Assembly: GCF_029227915.1 (NCBI RefSeq)
Contig: NC_079885.1
Span: forward strand, 9,971,001-10,035,000
DNA from: Hydractinia symbiolongicarpus
Lineage: Eukaryota > Cnidaria > Hydrozoa > Anthoathecata > Hydractiniidae
DNA length: 64,000 nt
Direction of reading: 5' to 3'
Below the pieces are notes generated by a model. The model searched no databases. It had not been told where the DNA came from and was given only the letters and a program-made list of their open reading frames with translations. Both the position numbers and the translations under genes were made by a program. This document shows, in pieces, positions 25,190 through 37,000 of this stretch. Every line of letters begins with the position of its first letter. Positions within the stretch are counted from its first letter, which is position 1.

Positions 25190-25595
25190 ACGGCAGCTTG
25201 CACCGGTTAAGAACAGGGCAGAAAATACATAATCAGGGCAACATAATCAGGACAGGCCGGCTTATTACTCAAAAAATATTATTTGGCACTTATAAAAGGG
25301 ACATATAATCAGGGCAGGCCAGTTTATATACGACAGTGTAATATTATTTCTCATTTATTATAGAACGAACATAATCGGGGCAGGCCGACTTATGTATGAC
25401 ACAGTCAAATATTATTCGAGACTTATAGAACGAACCTAATCGGGGCCGACCGGCTTATGTATGGCATTTTTCAATTATTTCTCACTTATTATAGAACGCA
25501 CATAATCGGGGAAGGCCGGCTTATGTATGACAGTCAAATATTATTCCAGACTTATAGAACAAATATAATCGGGGCCGACCGCTTTTATATCATTC
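25190..25595. repeat. tandem array, units about 60-67 bp
   Basis: Five to six diverged units share the core CATAATCGGGGCAGGCCGGC, then a CTTATGTATGACAGTC block and a CAAATATTATT-ACTTATAGAAC block. Units alternate between a GGCAGGCCG and a GGCCGACCG version. The core is GC-rich against an AT-rich background. The array sits at the inner side of the left end of the piggyBac element. Confidence 0.8.
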
Positions 25596-26274
25596 GTCAT
25601 CACTTCTGACAAGCGAATAGCCCTGGTGGCAAAGTTGTTGTTGCTCTCAAATGAAACGAAATTTCGCGGCAAATACTAAATTTTGGGATTCGCAAATTTA
25701 ATAACTTTTCACCAAACTTAATCCTTTGGCGGCCAGGTCAATTTTCGCATTTTTTACGAAAACGTAGATGTACTATAAAGAACCACAAATAATTCCTTTT
25801 ATAGTAAAAATAATACTATAAAACTATATATTTTCTGAAACCTTATGAGTTCTTCTCCACAAATGTTACAATTAAAATAGCATATTTTTACCATAACGAC
25901 AAAAAAATGGACAAAAAAAAATCAAAATGGTAGCAAAAGTTGTGAATTTTTCAAAAAAAATCCTATTTTTTAGCAAATATCAGTAACAAACAATGAAATA
26001 AGCAGCTAAATCATACTAAAATATGAACTACAATACCTTAGCTTGATACTGCAAAAAAAAATTTTAGTAAAACTCATTTGGTTGCTTTTCTATGGAAAAA
26101 GATACAGAACGCAAAAAAAGACATTTTTTCTAAAAAAAGAACAAACAATTGGTAAAAGACCATGTATGTCTTGATATACCTAAATCAAAGGATTTACATC
26201 GTTTTTTGTCAGTAGATTATAAATGTATATCAAATATCAAATGCTAATTCCTAGAAAAAAGTCATTTCAATAAT

Positions 26275-27291
26275 TTACTTTCTTAATTTGCCTTTCGTGT
26301 GAAAGTCCCGAAAGCAAACTTTGCACACATGTGTTTCACATTTTTGACAATAGTCAAATGTTTTTGTGTCCCTTCTTTTTCCAGTTACAGGGTTAATCTG
26401 ATAAGCACACAGGGTGCATTTCTTTCGAAGTGCGTGGTGAGACATATAATGTTTTCCTGTCAAACGAACTTGAGAGGAACACTTGCGGCGAATGCTTTTC
26501 TCCTCTGTAATGTTTGAACTATTTCGTGTGGGTTCGCTCTCCTCAACCTGATCAAGATATGTTTGAACAAGTTGGTGAACCAATGCTTCTCTGAATTTTT
26601 TGTGTGCTCTTCTTGAAGCAGCAAATTGTGGGTTCTTGACAAAGTAAACGCACATAGCATTGATGACGCAGAGCTCAACAAGCCGAAAAAATACTTTCTT
26701 CCACCACTTCAACGATTTGCGCGACACAGTGTAATATGATAGCAATTGATCGCACTTGTCAACACCCCCCATAAATTTATTGTATTCACAAATTAAATTT
26801 GGTTTTGTGATATTTCCTTGGTATCTTTCAATAACTTTCATCTCAAGATTGTGAAAGGATGATAAGCAAAACACGTCACGTTTATCCTTTCAGTGCACAG
26901 CGACGACATTGTTTTGCTGGAGATAGGACGCAGCTCCCAGATCCAATTTTTCTGTTTGGAAGGCAACAGGGAGCTGAGCTCTTCCCTTTCTTAGTGTACC
27001 ACAGGAGTATGTCTGCTGTTTCTGGAGATCATCAACGAGTTTCAAACTCGTGTAGAAATTATCGAAGAATACCAGATAACCTTTTCCGAGGTATTTTTGA
27101 AGCAAATCAAAAACAATGAGGTACGACAAACCATGCTCAACTGTGCCCTCAGTCTTTCCAGTGTATATCTGGAACTGTAGGCAGTAACCAGTAACAGCTT
27201 CGCACAATACCCAAATCTTTATCCAAAACTTTTTTGGCTTCTTTGGCATGTATTCCCGCAAAAAGAATAATTTAGGTTCCGTGAAATTTAG
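26275..27291 (-). pseudogene. piggyBac transposase, N-terminally truncated, one stop
   Basis: The minus-strand frame opens at 27291 and ends at 26275, broken by TGA at 26892-26890, where piggyBac transposases usually have tryptophan (context AVH-stop-KDKRD). Conserved parts are LREYMPKKPKKFWIKIW, VFFDNFYTS (catalytic Asp region), MGGVDKCDQLLSYY (third catalytic Asp region) and a C-terminal cysteine-rich finger with C-x2-C, YCQKC and HVCKVC. The N-terminal half, with the first catalytic aspartate region, is absent. A stop lies at 27294-27292 and the sequence beyond shows no similarity. The copy is inactive as read. Confidence 0.9.
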
Positions 27292-27694
27292 TTACTTCAA
27301 AGTATATTATGCTGAAATGTATTTACTACAAGATTAGTTTTAAACTAAGAATTACGTCGAGACTTTTTTCTTCCGCCATCTCTAGTTTTTAGGGGTGTAT
27401 CTTCCAGAGAATGTTTAATTCACAAAAGTTCGAGGAAAATGCCAATCACAGCCTGCCTGGCCAGCCATTATATCAGCGTTCATAATCCGGTCACCACTAC
27501 ATAACCAGTGCAAAAAAAACATAATCGGATCATGTGTACATAATCCGGCTGTCCCGGTTGTAAACAGGCCGTTTTCGCAATCTGGGCAGAACATATATAC
27601 AGTGTGTCATAATGTCACACAAAAGTATAAAAATCATACTTACCTTATCTTATCCTGCTTTACATTTTAGCATTGAACTTACCTTAACATAAAA

Positions 27695-29005
27695 ATGCAA
27701 GGTGGTGAAAGAATAAAGCTTTATGTTGGCTCTTTGCCTTTTGATACAAGAGGACCAGACCTCGAGGAAATGTTTTCAAAATATGGAACACCACATAATG
27801 GTAAGTTATCTTTGGATTGGGTTACTGTTGAGGTCTGGGAGAAATATGTGCATTATCACTGCTTATTTCTTGTATAAACCCTAACTGTATAAAATTTGTT
27901 GTTAAAGAGATATATCATGTTACAGAAAGCCGAACAGTTTAAATTTTTGTCACCCCTTCCCCCTTAACTGTTGTACGAAATACATAAATGTGTTATTTAA
28001 TTTGTATTTAAAGCTCATGTGGTGATGGAAAAAGATGATGAGACAAGATCTCGTGGCTTTGGTTTTGTCGAATTCGAAACTTCAGAGGAAGCAGAAGCAG
28101 CTATTAATGGATTAAATGAGACTCCACTTGGCCATAGACACATAATGGTTCAGCATGCTGGTAAGCCTGCTAGTGGTAAACCCCCACAAAGAAGAGGTAG
28201 AGGAGGTCCTGGTGGGGGCAGAGGTGGTCGTGGTTTTGGTGGTGGGTTTGGTGGACGAGGTGGAAGAGGAGGTGGTTTCGATCGAGGAGGTAGAGGTGGG
28301 AGGGGTGGACGTGGTGGGTTTGACCGTGGTGGTAGAGGGCCCAGGGGAGGCAGTGGACGTGGTGGATATGGTGGTAGAGGAGGACGAGGAAGAGGCGGGT
28401 ACGGAAATGATAGTTATGGCAGTGGAGGTGGTTATAATCAAGGAGGAGGGTATGGTGGAAACAGTGGAAGTAGCTATAACAGTAATGATTATAGTGGAAA
28501 TTACAGTAGCGGGGGTCAAGGGGGTGGATATGGAGGAAACAGTTATAGTGGTTCTAACCAAGCTGCATCAGGTGGTTATGATAGTGCTCAAACTTCATAT
28601 GGTGGTGGCCAGAATTCATATGGTGCAAATCAAGGCGGGTATGGTGGCAGTACAGGTGGATATGGAGCATCCCAACAGAGCAACCAGTCAAGCTATGGGG
28701 GCAATCAACAAAGTTATGGTAATAGTAACAGTTATGGCGGTGGCTATGGAAGTGGTGGACAAAATTCATATGGTAGCAGTGGCGGTTATGGACAACAAAG
28801 CACCAACACTCAAGGTGGAGGTGGCGGGGGTAGAAGTAAGTCTATTACTTATTTTCAGAAGCTAAAGTTTAGATCCAATTTTGTATGTATATCTGTTTCT
28901 GGCTAAATTTCTTTTCAACTTTGTGATGCAAATCAATATTTAATTTTTTACTAATTTTTTTACGTATTAAAATAATTATTCGCAATGCTACTCTTAGGTG
29001 CCTAA
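27695..29005 (+). CDS. single-RRM, RGG and GY-rich RNA-binding protein, 3 exons
   Basis: Probable nuclear RNA-binding protein of the CIRBP/RBM3-like or glycine-rich hnRNP type. Exon 1 is 27695-27800 and exon 2 is 28014-28835, both with canonical GTAAGT donors. A last exon at 28998-29005 would add two residues before TAA. The RRM (about residues 7-83) has RNP2 LYVGSL and RNP1 RGFGFVEF. An RGG-rich region follows (about 90-145), then a low-complexity tract of SYGG, GGYGG and Q/N-rich repeats to the end. The tract resembles the prion-like domain of FUS-type proteins, though the domain order is reversed. The total is about 311 residues. If exon 2 were not spliced, the frame would stop at 28906. 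A stronger acceptor at about 29561 (TTTTATTTTCAAG) would give a different short C-terminus. The family is certain; the exact end is not. Confidence 0.88.
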
Positions 29006-32000
29006 TAAAGACAAAGGATTGTTAAAATAAATAGAAGTGTATTTGGAATATATTACGAATAAAAGTGTGGGCTTATAAGTCGTCTATCTTCAAAAAAGTG
29101 AATTAACACCACTTTCAAGGAATCCAAGGCAAAAAATCAATGACCCTTATAAGTTAGATGACAGAGATGCCTGAAGGGAAGGGTTTATTCGGCACCTTAA
29201 GAGTGTTTTCCACTTTACGAAAATTTTCATAGAACAGTGCGGAAAGAAACACGAAAGCTTCTGATCATGTACTTTAACTTAAATTCTTTACTGTTCCTGG
29301 AAAAGTTGAAACTAATGTAACTATTTCTCTTTGTTTTTGGAAACATCAGATAGAAAATTAGTTCACCAATCAGGTTTTTATTTCATAAAGTGGCAATAAA
29401 ATAAAGCAGAAATGTACTGTTCCTTTTCATGGAAATTTTTTTGAAGTGGGAAACAGCCTTGAAAGTATTAGGCAGAAGATGGTAAAAAAATTATTCTGGA
29501 CTATGTAAACTGTGTTATTGCCTACGTATTGGCTACATTGACCCAATTTTTTATTTTCAAGGTGACTGGTATTGAGCAGGCCTACATTGATCATCTCCTG
29601 CCTATCTTAATGAAGTTGAAAGTGACATTGTGGCCTTTATAGAGGTCTTTGTACATATAAATTTATCCACTTCAAGAAGAAAGTTATTCGGACTACATTA
29701 CGCCTGTAAAGAATGCAATTCGATATGAACTACAAGTTATAATATAAATATGTGGACTTCACGGAACAAGACATATGCCTTTCAAATTGTTTTTATCAAG
29801 CTCCTTCAGCAAGAATAACTTAAAGCCTTTCGTAACTACTAGTATATTCCTGCATTTGTTCTATGATGTTACTGCTCTGACAAACTTGCCAAGAGCCACA
29901 AGTGGTCTCTGTGTTTCTTTTAAAGATAATTTTTAATTTTTTAATTTTATGTATATTGATGATAACAGTAATCTCAATTTTCTCATTTGTATTCGTTATT
30001 TTATTCCAGTCTATGTCTGCTCAATGTTTCAGGAAATGTAAAACTAATTTAAAATTTCTAACTGTATTACTAATTTTATTCTGGTCAATTCCTGTCTGTT
30101 GTCCTCAAGGTTTTACATAATTTTGTCCTGAAGATTTGTTAAAAATATCAAATGCAAATAATTAGGAGGGGATAACGAAAATTGATAAAAACACAGTTAA
30201 AAGGGATAATGCTTAAGGCAAACAATGGTCTCTTCTAAGAAATTCTGCCTGTTCCTGATAAATATGTTTGCTTGTAAGGGAGGCAGGGAAAAACAGATAT
30301 TAGGATAAAAGGATTGACCAAATGTGAAAGCAATAAATCATATTTCAATACCTCATCAATAAAGTTGAAGTTACACAGCTACCTGGTTTTTTGGTATTTG
30401 CGATTAAAGAGACGACCATCAAGAGTTTAATCAGTTATATAGGCCTAAACCAAAAAGAATATAATCACCTTATATAAGTCTGGACCGACAAGAATTTGAT
30501 CAGTTTATTAAGACCTGAACCAGCCAGATCTGCTAAAATAGACCAGATAAGCTAATGCTGATCGAATCAGCCTGGACCAACACACACTTTATGCTATAAT
30601 CATATAGGCCTGGACCACCACGGATTTATGCTTTCCTCAAAAAGGCCTGGACCCGCACAGATTTCTGCTTTGCCTAAATAGGCCTGGAAACATTTGCCAT
30701 TAAGGTTGGTTACATTCTTTGATTACGAAGGCACACTTGTTTTTTTGCATTTGCACATGAATCTTTTTTAAAAAATCATTGTTAAAGTCAAAGGTATTGG
30801 TGTTTTTAAGGAAACTGATTGGGGATGCCAGTCCTTTTTTGATTGTAAATATTGGAAACCCGGAGATTTGCACAAAAGTTGAAAAATAAAAAAACATTTC
30901 TTTTTGTGTGTAAATATGTTGAAGATAGAACTGATTTCATAGCGTTAATTATAGGACTTGTGATGCCAATGACTAATTGACAATGATTCATTGTGCTTAA
31001 AAGGATTCCAAAGTGATACATGTCGCTGAACTTTGTGGCTGTTCATATACAACTTATTAATTATCAAACCTTCCTGAATATTTTAAGATAAGATATTTTT
31101 TCTCAATATATGCGCTTAAGAAAAGCTTACCTACAAAATTTCATTCCAAACAAACATGCAGGGTCAATTAAAAACTGTCCTGGAAGACTGACTACCTCCT
31201 TGGCCTATTTTTTTGTCAAAAAAGGCTTAAAACGTTTTTAGCTTTGTCACAGTAGTTCAGCATCACTTTTCACCTTGGAATCTCTTTTGAAAAGCTTTCC
31301 TAAGTTGAAGTAAGTGGCAACTTTAATAATGCCGTGTTTTTTGCTGTGCAAATCAAATTTGAAATCTTTAATCTTTGTTGTTATTTATAGATTAGATCAC
31401 TACGCTTATGACCGATGTGGTTCTATTATAAATCGTCGTTCAAAAATGATGTTATTCGGCAAATTCTGTAAAAAGTTGCTGACTTATATTTTGAGTTCAT
31501 TCTTGTTACGAATGTAAGTACTGATTTCATAAAAATCAATCCTACAATACCATACAGAAGCTATGAGGCGCAATTTTTCTTTCCTTTCCATAGCTTGAGT
31601 TTATTACTGAAAACATTTTACTTATTCAATCAATTGCTCTTTGAAAATTTTGCTGCTGTAAGACAATTTTATTTCCGCAAAAATTGTTCAGCCAAAGTAG
31701 TCTCGGTACTAAAAATGGCAGCAAAAGCAGCCCGTTTTTAAAGTTCTGTTTCAGAACCAGTTTTTTCTTGTCAGTAAGGGCAACAATATTCTAACTTTAG
31801 TAAAAGGTTTGTTTTTAGCAGGTAAATTTGTTTTTGATGCTGGAAAACCCTACCTGAAGGTTAATAATGAATCTAAATCTAACATCTCACGTTTTGTAAT
31901 GTGTTATGTTTTTTTTTAGGGCCACTTCCGAAGGTAGGTATGATGCAAGCTTACGGTAAGTATTTCCCAAGAAGAAGAAACTTTCCCGTCAACCACGTTA

Positions 32001-34067
32001 AAATCTCTTTTAGTTACGAAAACATTGAGTCCTTTGCGTTTAAAAACCTAACGGGTAGGTTTTTATCAAATCTCGAATCTCCTCAATTTTAGTTTTAAAA
32101 CCTGTGACTTGTAACAAGTTTTAAAACTAAAAATGAAAAATCAAAACAATGTTCTAATTTCGAAATTCCTAGAACTGCATGGGGCACGGTATTTCCTATA
32201 AAATCTCAATTTCTTTGAAAAATTATGATGTCCTCATTTTTTTTTTATTATTTTTTTTATGTAAAAATCCCGTCATCTCAAAATAGGTCAAATTCTTGTG
32301 AAAAGTATTCACATCCCAAATTTTACACTAAGAGTGGCAACCCTATTAACTTTTCTGTTTAAAAAATCTTCTGTCTGAAATTTAGAACTTCATGTTAATT
32401 TGAGATTTCAGAGCCCAGGAAGTGGTCTTGGACGCAGAAAACGCTTTAGTTGATTTTGGAAGCTGGCATCCTCAAGTGTATACAATTAATCCTAATACTA
32501 CTTTTTTTTCAAGAAAATAAATTCTTTAAAAATTCTTGTTTTTTTTTCTCTCAAAGTCCAAGCATTTCACAGAATTACTCATTTCCAACATGTTTTTGAT
32601 GTTATGCTTTTAAAATCCTATTGCTGCAATTAACACCATTTTGTGAGATTCTTCTACTTAAAAGTGTCCGCTTGTTTTGACGATGTTCACGCATTGCGGA
32701 CGACGATCAAACTTTGCAACTGAAACTGAGCCTATCCAATATATGGGAAACAGTATGACTGTGTGACCAAAAGCATGGAAACGAAATGTGACTTATAAAG
32801 CAAACTCGTGTCAGTTCTTTTAGTTCGCGTTTACATTCGTGTTCTGGAAATAAATATCTCTGAGTGATATCTGTCAGCAACGCTTTGGACTTTTTTGACT
32901 GGTGTACGACAATATATTTAAGAAACGCTTTTAAGGCGCCCTGTTTACTTCGAAGTCAAAATTAATGTGGTGAAGAGATACACACTGTCGATGAAGTTTT
33001 CTCGGGATTCTAATTATGTTTGGCCTATGACCCTGATGTAATAACGCATTCTTTTATTACCAAAGCATAAAATAGAAACATTAATTGACGTTTTCAGTCG
33101 GAATTTTTTTTCGCGATTTCTTGGGGACGAGGTTGGGTTGCAGGTTCGAGTCTCTGCTCTGGCGCATTGTAAGTGCAATATTAGTCTAACTTTGTGAATA
33201 ATCTAGCTATGTTTACGCTGAACCGTGTGGCCACAAAGCCATATTGTACTATGAAACGTCATACTTGCGTTAGGACCCACCTTTTTCTTTTTTAATGCAC
33301 TTTTTCAAAAAACGGAGAATTTCCAAGAAGTTGACGTGGAATTAAAAAATGAAAAAAAAATATTTTAGACCGAAATTCCCCTTTAATATTTATTAATTAA
33401 TATTTATTCTGTGAATGTTTTATCAATAAAGGACTTCGTTACTTCATTAACGAAAATAATATTTGCTTGTTGTTTCGCAAGGCCTGCAAAAATAGCAGCA
33501 TTTTTTAATCCGTAACATTGGTACTGGCAAAAATAAGTATCAAAGGTAATAAATCTGACTTTATTGAATTATAATTACTATTAAAACGAATTTTTAAGTA
33601 TTCAGAAATAATATGAAAAGTATTTTGTTTTAATATCTGCATCTGTATTTTTTTCATCGCCATGGAAGCTGCTGAGAAGAGAGATCAAAATTGAAGGACA
33701 AATGGAGAGACAACCCCTACAACGAGTTTCTTTTAAAATAAATTACGTATAAATTTTTTTCAAAAATAGAAATTTTTACGAACAGGAAAATATTACGGAA
33801 TTCGACAGGAAGGCAACTACAAACTCAGGACCTGCATGGTTGATATGAAGAAAGAAAGGCCAGTATTCGAGGTTGGACAAAGATAGTGCAAACTAAACTG
33901 AGAATTTCTTGTCAATAAATTTATACGAAGAATGTGCAGTGACGTAAAATGTGTATAGTAAGTTGTAAATCGTAAAGTTGTGGTTGTCAAAAAATTAGGA
34001 AACAAACAACACAGCTAATGTAGTTTCTTCTCTACACAAGCATAAAGTAGATACTTCTTCACGCGGC
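29006..34067. other. gene-free stretch between RRM gene and carbonic anhydrase
   Basis: About 5 kb. The first part, to about 30370, may be 3' UTR of the RRM gene (an AATAAA at about 30356 follows). A degenerate repeat array lies at 30425-30690. Short frames (29902-30120, 31314-31517, 31901-32092) show no domain. A segment at about 33130-33170 contains a B-box-like GGTTCGAGTCTC without a convincing A box. Nothing else can be supported. Confidence 0.45.
30425..30690. repeat. degenerate tandem array, unit about 45-55 bp
   Basis: The motif AGGCCTGGACC or close variants recurs about seven times, alternating with a GATTTATGCT or GATCAGTTT block. Copies nearer the right side are better preserved. 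No function is evident. Confidence 0.65.
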
Positions 34068-37000
34068 TTACAAAAAGTTAACAATTGAAATGACAAGCGC
34101 TACCACAACAGTGTAGGAGCTGATGACACGAACTCCTGCAGACGTCTCCGACTTGAAACTTTTTTCCACTTTTCGGCCATTCAAAGGTTGAGTTGGCCGA
34201 TAGTTGTTGGACATGAAAGCAGGAGTAGATGCTGTTTTGGTTGTACCTCTCAATTTTCGGAAGTTTTCAAGCTAAAATAATAAAAGTATAAAGCTTTTTT
34301 TTTCTTTTATATTATTTATTGACACATGTTTCTAATGAAGTTTAGGAAAAAGAATGGAAACTCTTAACAACACAGGCAGGATGAAATCTGAAAAAAAGAA
34401 TCAATTAAGCTTTTCTGCCAGAGTTTGAGGCTAATTTTGCAATAATTTAGGCAACTAGGGTCATTGTTTAGGTTTCTTTAGAAGAAGAACAACGCGTAAT
34501 TATTTAAACAATTTTTCTGGAAATAAAAACACTTTTTTGAGAACCTCTTGAGTTTTCTGGAAATAAATAAATGAATTGTTGAATCCTGACAGAATTTTTT
34601 TTTGACTTTTTATTTCATAAAACAGATAACAAAGGTTGTAAGGGTACCTGCACTGAGCTGACTGTTATGTACTTGCTGTTCACTATCCACGTGACACTTT
34701 CGAAGCATTTTGGTGTTGTTAACGATCCATTGTATGTGAAATAATTCCCGGTTGAATCTGCTGGTATGAGCGACGAGATGGGAAAAGCAGGGATGTTCTT
34801 TTTTTCATCTTTGTCCGTAACAGATGGAAATTCTTTGACAAATGTTTGAAAAGCACTATTTTCAGTACTTCCGGTCTAAGGTAAGAATTGTTTTTGAGCA
34901 GTCAGATATACAGGGAGTAAGCTTTTGCGTGGAATCCGCCAAATAAATCCATGCGAAAAATAAAAGGTGGTTTTTTAAAATTTACTTTCTGTTTCGCTTT
35001 AGAAGAAATTGCTTATCATCAACCGGAGCTTGGTAAGTGATTTACTCCTGAACGCGTGTTTCGTAAAAATAAATAACACGCGTCTTGCGGATCTTCTTGC
35101 GGATTATTATGCAGAAAATAGACCTTGTAAATCTATTCTGCATGTACAAGGTCCCTACTTCTTTATATTCTACATTTAACAAGAGAAATTAGGCAGGAAT
35201 AGGATGCAAGCGCAACCTCGTCCCCAGGCCCATTTTCTCTTTTTGACAATCTCGGATATCAAAAAAGCGAAAAATTGCCCTGGGAACGAGGTTAGATACA
35301 AGCGCTTATGTAGGTATATATAAGGCAATTCTTTCACTCACCTCTATAAAATGTCCCCAAACAAGAAGCCCGTCTGATTTTGAAGCTGCCTCTGAGACAC
35401 TTGTGTACTTTGCATTGAAATGCACCAAATGCATCTACAACAACAAACAAGGAAATTATTTCTTATCCCCTGAATGTTGTTTCTGTTGAGTTTCAACCAA
35501 AGGTAATGCGAACAACACTTTGGTTATATCTTAGAATAATACCTTTCTTTCAAACATAGAATTGTATCTCCTTCTCTTTTTTGCCTCCATACTTTAAGGT
35601 ATCACCTATCCTAAACTTATGGTCACTTGAGGATACCGATTATGCATAGAATATCTTCTAAAGGTTTTATAAAGAACGTAAATAAACTCTATAATATTTA
35701 AATTTATCCTGAAAATTATCGATTCTACAGGGATTCAGTTGATTATGTCATATTTGAAATCGGTTTGAAAGATACACCTTTTAGGCTTTTTCATGCTCAT
35801 AATGCCACCAAAAGTGCTTTCGTTGAAGTCAGTTAAAATACACATAAGTGCAGAACTTTTTAATACACAAAAACCTCTATGTTTAAAACTAAATGCAAAA
35901 AATGAAGTAAGAACTGTGACAGAGGATACATGAGACTAAATAGAAAGTGACATTTTTTACAAGCAACCAAAGTACTTATCGTATCTAACGACTTTACCCA
36001 TACCTCAGCAGGGAACTGTTTTTTGTTTAAAGTGTGTTCTGAACCACGGTTGTTATCACTTCCCCAGTGGAAATGAAATTGTGCCAGCCTGTATGTAACA
36101 CCTACAAAACAGTAATAAAAGATTTTTGAGGTAGTTATCACGCATATTTGTCCCCAGGGTCTGTTGTCTCTTTTTGACATCCAGACACGAACCTGTCTCG
36201 TCGTCCGGATATAACAAAAAGAGAAAACAGACGCTGGGAACGAGGTTCGCTATTAGAAAATAAAGGCTGGAAAATTCTTAATAAATATATTCTTGCTATT
36301 GTTAACCTTACTATAGTAAATTTTCGCGCGTATTTATTTTGGCGAAGTGAAAAAAAGTCAGTTTCACGAGGATTATTTCTTCTGATTTAGCAGGATTTTT
36401 TTTTTTTTTCTTGTTTACTTTCCGTGTTAGTGTCAATAATATTCACACAGAAATAAACATGGCCTCTCACGAGTATTTAGGTTTCCAAAGTTTGATTATT
36501 TCATAGCCTCATCCCCATGGTCTTGTGACCCTCAAATCAATCAAAAAGACAAAATGTTCTGGGAACGCAGTTGGTCGTTTAAAGTGCGAATATAAGTTTA
36601 CTGCAGTTATTTGACCTCGACCGCAGAAGTTCTTGTTTTCTTATAAGAGTTACGTCTTTATGACAAGAGTAAAAAAACCTGGGGACGAGATGGAGCACAC
36701 CCTTTTCTTTACGTAGCCGTCCAAGCTAATATTTCTAACATTTTTTACCATTTGGCGAATAAAAAACCTGACAATAATAGGCACCTTAACCGAAAAATTT
36801 TCACAAAGTTATGATATACTTAGTAATTATAATTGTCAAGACTCCTGTTGCCTATAACCGGCGAAAATCAATCTCCTTAAAGTAGTTAGCTATATCCTTT
36901 TTGTCCCAAATAATATTTAAATAATCTAGTTGACGTTACCTTTATGTCCAATCATAATCGGACTCTTATCGGATGTTCCATCTTTCAAAATGTTCACTTG

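Larger units (their letters stand above)
25149..27597. mobile_element. decayed piggyBac-family element
   Basis: Boundaries are proposed from the 12-mer TATATGTTCTGC at 25149-25160 and its exact reverse complement at 27586-27597. Weaker inverted similarity continues inward (GGCCTG blocks on both sides). The interior holds the piggyBac transposase remnant and, next to the left end, a tandem array. The motif CATAATC(C)GG is enriched near both ends. No TTAA duplication, the usual piggyBac target, is evident right at these ends. The boundaries are therefore tentative, though the transposase is not. Confidence 0.55.

Noticed and set aside
28112-28865. Long open frames in other frames of the glycine-rich region (149 and 236 codons)
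   Set aside because: They are shadows of the GGN-rich coding sequence and have extreme Thr/Ser or Val/Glu/Met composition with no domain.
29902-30120. 72-codon hydrophobic frame after the RRM gene
   Set aside because: Phe/Leu/Ile-rich translation of T-rich DNA in a probable 3' UTR; no supporting feature.
33120-33290. tRNA-like GGTTCGAGTCTC segment
   Set aside because: Only a B-box-like sequence is present; no A box at proper distance and no cloverleaf, so neither tRNA nor SINE can be called.
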